DNA from: Bacteriovoracaceae bacterium
GTDB lineage: Bacteria; Bdellovibrionota; Bacteriovoracia; Bacteriovoracales; Bacteriovoracaceae
Assembly (NCBI GenBank): GCA_023146355.1
Contig: JAGLCH010000350.1
Coordinates: 1 to 8,762 of the forward strand
Direction: 5' to 3'
Length of the DNA stretch: 8,762 nucleotides
Shown here: piece after piece, positions 5,394-8,762 of the stretch
Position numbering within the stretch: position 1 is the stretch's first letter
Layout of the letters: every line of letters begins with the position of its first letter
Notes under the pieces: generated by a model
Seen by the model: only the letters and a program-made list of their open reading frames with translations
Databases searched by the model: none
What the model was told of the DNA's origin: nothing
Position numbers and translations under genes: made by a program

Positions 5394-7098
5394 TTAAGAT
5401 GAAATACGTGAACTTGTGAGGACTGCGGTGGCCATAAACCCTAGACTTATCTCGGGTAAGGACATAGTTTTTATTCCCCATTTTTACGACCTCAAAGAGT
5501 TTCTTTTCTGCATTGTAAAAGTGATATAGATACTTAAAAGAGCCCTTATTATAGAGCTTAACTACCTTGGACTTATGCGGGATTAAATCTGCTGGCCTCT
5601 CCTCAACAGCTCGATAATTTTTCCAAACTGATGCCATATTAATTCTTCCTGTCATTGACTCTCGAGAGAAGTAGCGAAGAGCATCAAAAGAATAATTGCG
5701 GTCGAGGAGCATATTAAGGGAGATTCTAACATTTTTTTTTCTTAAATTTCGCCCTCGGCGACTCATATCGGGACAATAGATTCTCAAATTCCCAGGAATG
5801 TAAAAATAGGTAAAAGAAAATTCTCCCTCTTTAAAGAGAACGTTCAGCCAAGTGTAATCCTCAAGGTTACTCACAAGTTTATTAGGAAGGTAGTAAAAGA
5901 GTGAGTCTCTTAAATCAAGCTGAGAGAAGAGAGGAATATTGTGGCGGTTGATTACTATTTTAGCAACATCTCTTCGCTCATGGTAATACGGATCGCTCAT
6001 CCCAACTTCATTGTATAAAATTGTCTCAAGAGAAAAGAGAGCTTGCATAAGTTCACTCTGTTCACTCCAAAAAAGATAAGTGTCCCGCTGCTTCTCCAGT
6101 GAGTATTTTTTTAAAGTAAAAGTCGCCTTTGCTTTTTTCTTTAAAATAGCTCCTGCTACTGTCTCCTCTTTTCCATCCACAATAACTTTATCAAAAAGGT
6201 GAGTATAAAAAGAAAGTGTCTTTTTGGTGCGATTTCTCCATTGGCGAAGACGACGAACTAAATGCCACTTACCCTTACCCGTTTGATGCAATACAGAGCG
6301 AAGTACATACTCTAAGTCATAGCGAATATTTTCGGATAAAAACCTCAGATTTTTCTGAAGCTCAATATGAATAGTGTCGATTGTACTGCGAAGATACATA
6401 TCACTTTTTTTTCCGTTTTTATCCTGAGCACCATCTTCCTTCATTCGACGAGTCATATAAATTAGATTCGCTCGCTTTCGCTCTGAAATAAGTTTGCTTC
6501 CTTTCAGCCCATCATATCCAATACGTGCCTTTAAGTGATCAACAGGAAAGTCGAAACTTAAAAGATAGGAAATATTGTCAGTTAACTTACGGTAGTTAAC
6601 TCTAAGGGACTTCATTTCTTGCTGTGATAGCTTTCTCCACTTCTCTCTACTCGTCTCTTTTACTGCAAGGTTATGATTTCGTTTGTAGCGAAGAAGCTTA
6701 GTGAGCTGCTTATTAATTAAGCGGACAATCATTCGCTCTCTAGTAAAATTCTTCTTCTTTTTTAGCTCTACAATCTGCTCGATAATCCACTGTTTTTTTC
6801 TCTCGATTTTTGGCAACGCACTATTCATTGTTTCATGATCTAGAGTAAGGTCCCCCACTACTGGTATATAGTACTGTGATTTGCGGAAGGCCTTATAAAG
6901 TTTATTAAAATGGGGCTCGACTCTCCCCTTACATAGCTGTCGACTAAATGTTTTATGAAGGCGAAGGTAATCATTAACCACTGCCTTTTTTGACTTCTTA
7001 ATTTCAATTGATGAATTGGAGTTCTTTCCAAAGCTCATACTAGGAGCAATTAAAAGACAGATTATAAATAAGAATGTCTTTACACTATTTAAGTTCAT
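5386..7098 (-). CDS. Exported basic protein with a probable SleB-like (Hydrolase_2) wall-hydrolase domain
   Basis: A 570-residue protein, very rich in Lys and Arg. Residues 1-24 are a Sec signal peptide (cleavage likely after SFG), so it acts in the periplasm or outside. Residues 30-330 are helical and basic, resembling no family I know. From about 350 the pattern resembles SleB/CwlJ-type hydrolases: LYNEVG (361-366) in place of the family's YxEARGE, which would make E364 the catalytic Glu; RRDVAKIVINRH (375-386), matching the family's AVAxVVLNR; GEFSFTY (425-431), like its QFSFT; and ALRYFSRESM (473-482), like its late aromatic segment. Two mature cysteines (C56, C442) could pair. The start overlaps the end of mpl by 14 bases and lacks a Shine-Dalgarno site, which suggests translational coupling. 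That context supports a role in wall turnover. Coding is certain; the hydrolase call is a motif-based inference. Confidence 0.8.
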   Translation of the reverse strand: MNLNSVKTFLFIICLLIAPSMSFGKNSNSSIEIKKSKKAVVNDYLRLHKTFSRQLCKGRVEPHFNKLYKAFRKSQYYIPVVGDLTLDHETMNSALPKIERKKQWIIEQIVELKKKKNFTRERMIVRLINKQLTKLLRYKRNHNLAVKETSREKWRKLSQQEMKSLRVNYRKLTDNISYLLSFDFPVDHLKARIGYDGLKGSKLISERKRANLIYMTRRMKEDGAQDKNGKKSDMYLRSTIDTIHIELQKNLRFLSENIRYDLEYVLRSVLHQTGKGKWHLVRRLRQWRNRTKKTLSFYTHLFDKVIVDGKEETVAGAILKKKAKATFTLKKYSLEKQRDTYLFWSEQSELMQALFSLETILYNEVGMSDPYYHERRDVAKIVINRHNIPLFSQLDLRDSLFYYLPNKLVSNLEDYTWLNVLFKEGEFSFTYFYIPGNLRIYCPDMSRRGRNLRKKNVRISLNMLLDRNYSFDALRYFSRESMTGRINMASVWKNYRAVEERPADLIPHKSKVVKLYNKGSFKYLYHFYNAEKKLFEVVKMGNKNYVLTRDKSRVYGHRSPHKFTYFILKE

Positions 7099-8518
7099 TT
7101 ACAAATACTGATGACCAAAGGCCAAGACAAGTTCCATTACTTAAAATCAGTAAGAGCTTATTATCATCTATATTTCTATCGATCGAAGACAGCAGTTCTG
7201 GTAGTTCCGAAATAACTTCCCCTCCAACTTCCTTTTCTTTCAGGTGCGCCACAATGCTGTCGCAATCAAGATTATTATAATCTTTTAGTGTCGTATCCCT
7301 CATTGGTCTTGCCATGATAACGTAGTCTGCCTTCTCAAGAGAAATTGCAAACTCCTCCTGAAAGATAGAGCTTCGTGCAGTGGCCGAATTAGGCTCCATC
7401 ACGACAATGACTTCTTTCCCAGGGTACTTTACTTTAATTGTATCAATCGTTAATGAAACTGCACGGGGATGATGTGCAAAGTCATCAATAACTAGTGCAC
7501 CATTATAAACCCCACGCTCCTCTTGACGCCTTTTAACCATCGAGAGCCCCTTAATGCTCTCACGAATTCTGCCGAGTCCAATTCCATCTCTAAAGGCGAG
7601 GATTATCCCCGTAGTGAGATTTAAAATATTATGATGGCCAACGACATTGGAAAAGAACTCTTCTCTTCGGCCATCTATCATCAATGAAAACGTTGTTCCT
7701 TCTGGACCCATAGCTAGAACTTCTGGCCCTAGCTTTTCATTACCGTAAGAAAACCATTTTTTATCTGGAAACTCATCAGTCAATTCGACAGTTGCCTGAT
7801 AGCTTGAGTCATAAATAATTGAATGGGCGATCTCCGGAAGAAGAGCACGGAACTCATCTTTGATGTCCTCAATGGTATCAAAGATATCGCCGTGATCAAA
7901 TTCAAGAGAAGTGATGATCAAATGATCAATTGAATATCTTCTAAACTTTGATACTTTTTCAAAATATGCGCAGTCATACTCATCAGATTCAATAAAGAAG
8001 TAACTTCCATCTCCCAGACGAGCAGATTTTTCTCCCTCAATAACTCCACCAACAAAGTGGCCTGGATTCATCCCAAGCTTATCAAACATTTGAGAGAGTA
8101 GATAAGTAGTAGTTGTCTTTCCATGCGTACCGGAAATACCAACTACATTTTGTTTTCGTAAAACGAAGGCCCCAAGTGCTGATGGAAAAGAAGTGAGTTT
8201 TGGCCCAAGAGCTTCAAGTTTTCGGGCCTCTTCTGATGCCTTTGCAACAACATTCCCCACAACAATAAGATCAAATGACTTCATATACTCAAAATCCATC
8301 TGATCAAAGCTGTGACACGGAATTCCTGTGGTATCAAGATAATCACTCATGGGTGGAGCAAATGTTGAATCCCCGCCCTCTACTTCATGACCAGCTTCTT
8401 TCAAAAGACACGCCGCCGCCCCCATTCCGGTACCACAGATACGGTAAAAGAAAATACGCTTAATAGATTGAGCATTAGACACAAGATCATTAAGCGTCCA
8501 AACATTTGAGAGATCCAT
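7085..8518 (-). CDS. mpl: UDP-N-acetylmuramate:L-alanyl-gamma-D-glutamyl-meso-diaminopimelate ligase
   Basis: This cytoplasmic Mur ligase joins recycled murein tripeptide to UDP-MurNAc using ATP, bypassing MurC, MurD and MurE. Seen in order: an N-terminal nucleotide-binding ICGTGMG (27-33); PPMSDYL (55-61); the P-loop GTHGKTTTT (130-138); FIESDEYDCAYFEKVSKF (175-192); SLEFDHGDIF (204-213); GHHNILN (294-300); DDFAHHPRAV (345-354); and EPNSATARSS (375-384). ESDEYD-x-A-x-F and DDFAHHP fit Mpl better than MurC. The length of 477 slightly exceeds the usual 450-460 because about 20 residues precede the usual N-terminal strand. The ATG at 8518 is supported by AAGGAAG at 8529-8523. The downstream exported gene overlaps the 3' end, so both probably share one mRNA. 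The enzyme implies a meso-diaminopimelate wall and peptide recycling. Confidence 0.95.
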   Translation of the reverse strand: MDLSNVWTLNDLVSNAQSIKRIFFYRICGTGMGAAACLLKEAGHEVEGGDSTFAPPMSDYLDTTGIPCHSFDQMDFEYMKSFDLIVVGNVVAKASEEARKLEALGPKLTSFPSALGAFVLRKQNVVGISGTHGKTTTTYLLSQMFDKLGMNPGHFVGGVIEGEKSARLGDGSYFFIESDEYDCAYFEKVSKFRRYSIDHLIITSLEFDHGDIFDTIEDIKDEFRALLPEIAHSIIYDSSYQATVELTDEFPDKKWFSYGNEKLGPEVLAMGPEGTTFSLMIDGRREEFFSNVVGHHNILNLTTGIILAFRDGIGLGRIRESIKGLSMVKRRQEERGVYNGALVIDDFAHHPRAVSLTIDTIKVKYPGKEVIVVMEPNSATARSSIFQEEFAISLEKADYVIMARPMRDTTLKDYNNLDCDSIVAHLKEKEVGGEVISELPELLSSIDRNIDDNKLLLILSNGTCLGLWSSVFVNELK

Positions 8519-8762
8519 GTAACTTCCTTGTTATTTGATCTACTAGATTCTATCAAGGTGTGCCGATTTCGCCTAGCCCAAAATTAAGCCTAACTCGTGA
8601 AAACCGGCCCCAAAACATATTACGAAGATATGTAATTATTACACCCTAAAATATAGTTCGCAGCGCCCAGCAATTGGAACAATCACCACATTAATACATG
8701 ATCAAAAGCATCAAAAAGATGGTGATAGCGTACTAGCAGAGCTAAGGGCGAGATAAGGCACA
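8519..8762. other. Upstream region of mpl without a convincing gene
   Basis: No reading frame of useful length or quality is seen on either strand. Likely contents are the mpl leader and promoter. A TAGAAT -10-like box lies on the minus strand at 8552-8547, about 30 bases before the mpl start, but has no acceptable -35 partner. A second -10-like TATATT lies farther upstream, also without a good partner. The inverted repeat ACATAT-N7-ATATGT is at 8615-8633. The short open stretches entering at 8762 on the minus strand could be the tail of an upstream gene but cannot be identified. Confidence 0.4.
8615..8633. repeat. Inverted repeat ACATAT-N7-ATATGT upstream of mpl
   Basis: The perfect 6-base arms enclose TACGAAG. 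On the minus strand TTTTGGGG follows, so it could be a weak terminator for a gene beyond the window edge or a binding site. The arms are entirely A/T apart from one C-G pair, so chance is a real alternative. Confidence 0.25.

Noticed and set aside
8275..8463. Plus-strand open frame opposite the 5' end of mpl
   Set aside because: It is antisense to conserved Mpl motifs and its translation looks random.
7085..8518. MurC as an alternative identity for the ligase
   Set aside because: ESDEYDCAYFEK-x-SKF and DDFAHHP match the Mpl pattern (EADEYDxAFF-D-K-R-SKF), and the order of the remaining motifs agrees.
1..8762. Sigma-54 (-24/-12) promoters that the regulator might control locally
   Set aside because: Several GGCAC-like sequences, for example upstream of mpl, lack a GC at the required 10-base spacing. 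None is convincing.

Overview
The window comes from an AT-rich bacterial chromosome. All six genes recognised lie on the minus strand, so they run from high to low coordinates. The likely source is a Gram-negative with a diaminopimelate-type wall, because it carries mpl. AT-rich codon use, lysine-rich exported proteins and a sigma-54 response regulator among poorly conserved envelope genes suggest a Bdellovibrio/Halobacteriovorax-type predator. That placement is inference only; no rRNA or other phylogenetic marker is present.

Layout in transcription order: (1) 8762-8519, about 240 bases upstream of mpl with no convincing gene and only weak promoter-like signals. (2) mpl (8518-7085), the murein tripeptide ligase of cell-wall recycling. 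(3) A 570-residue basic exported protein (7098-5386) whose start overlaps the end of mpl by 14 bases. Its C-terminal half reads like a SleB/Hydrolase_2-type wall hydrolase. (4) metK (5240-4083), S-adenosylmethionine synthetase, with its own promoter, a structured leader, a strong Shine-Dalgarno (SD) site and a hairpin terminator. (5) An 88-residue two-span membrane protein (4004-3738), apparently made from a leaderless transcript. (6) A full-length NtrC-type sigma-54 response regulator (3636-2071) with a clear sigma-70-type promoter, a candidate operator, a C8 tract near its 5' end and a strong terminator. (7) The first 607 codons of an exported TPR protein (1823-1), which runs off the window edge.

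How the genes may work together: mpl and the SleB-like gene look like one translationally coupled unit for wall turnover. A hydrolase would release muropeptides and Mpl would reattach recovered tripeptide to UDP-MurNAc. metK is an independent housekeeping unit. The regulator is complete (phospho-acceptor Asp, Walker A and B, GAFTGA, Fis-type helix-turn-helix) and must act with sigma-54, but I found no sigma-54 (-24/-12) promoter in the window, so its targets are probably elsewhere.

The signals most worth a second look are the C8 tract combined with overlapping ATG/GTG starts in different frames in the regulator gene, the cryptic SleB-like domain coupled to mpl, the leaderless small membrane protein, and the palindromes around the metK and regulator promoters. 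I found no rRNA, tRNA, CRISPR array, insertion sequence or attachment site.
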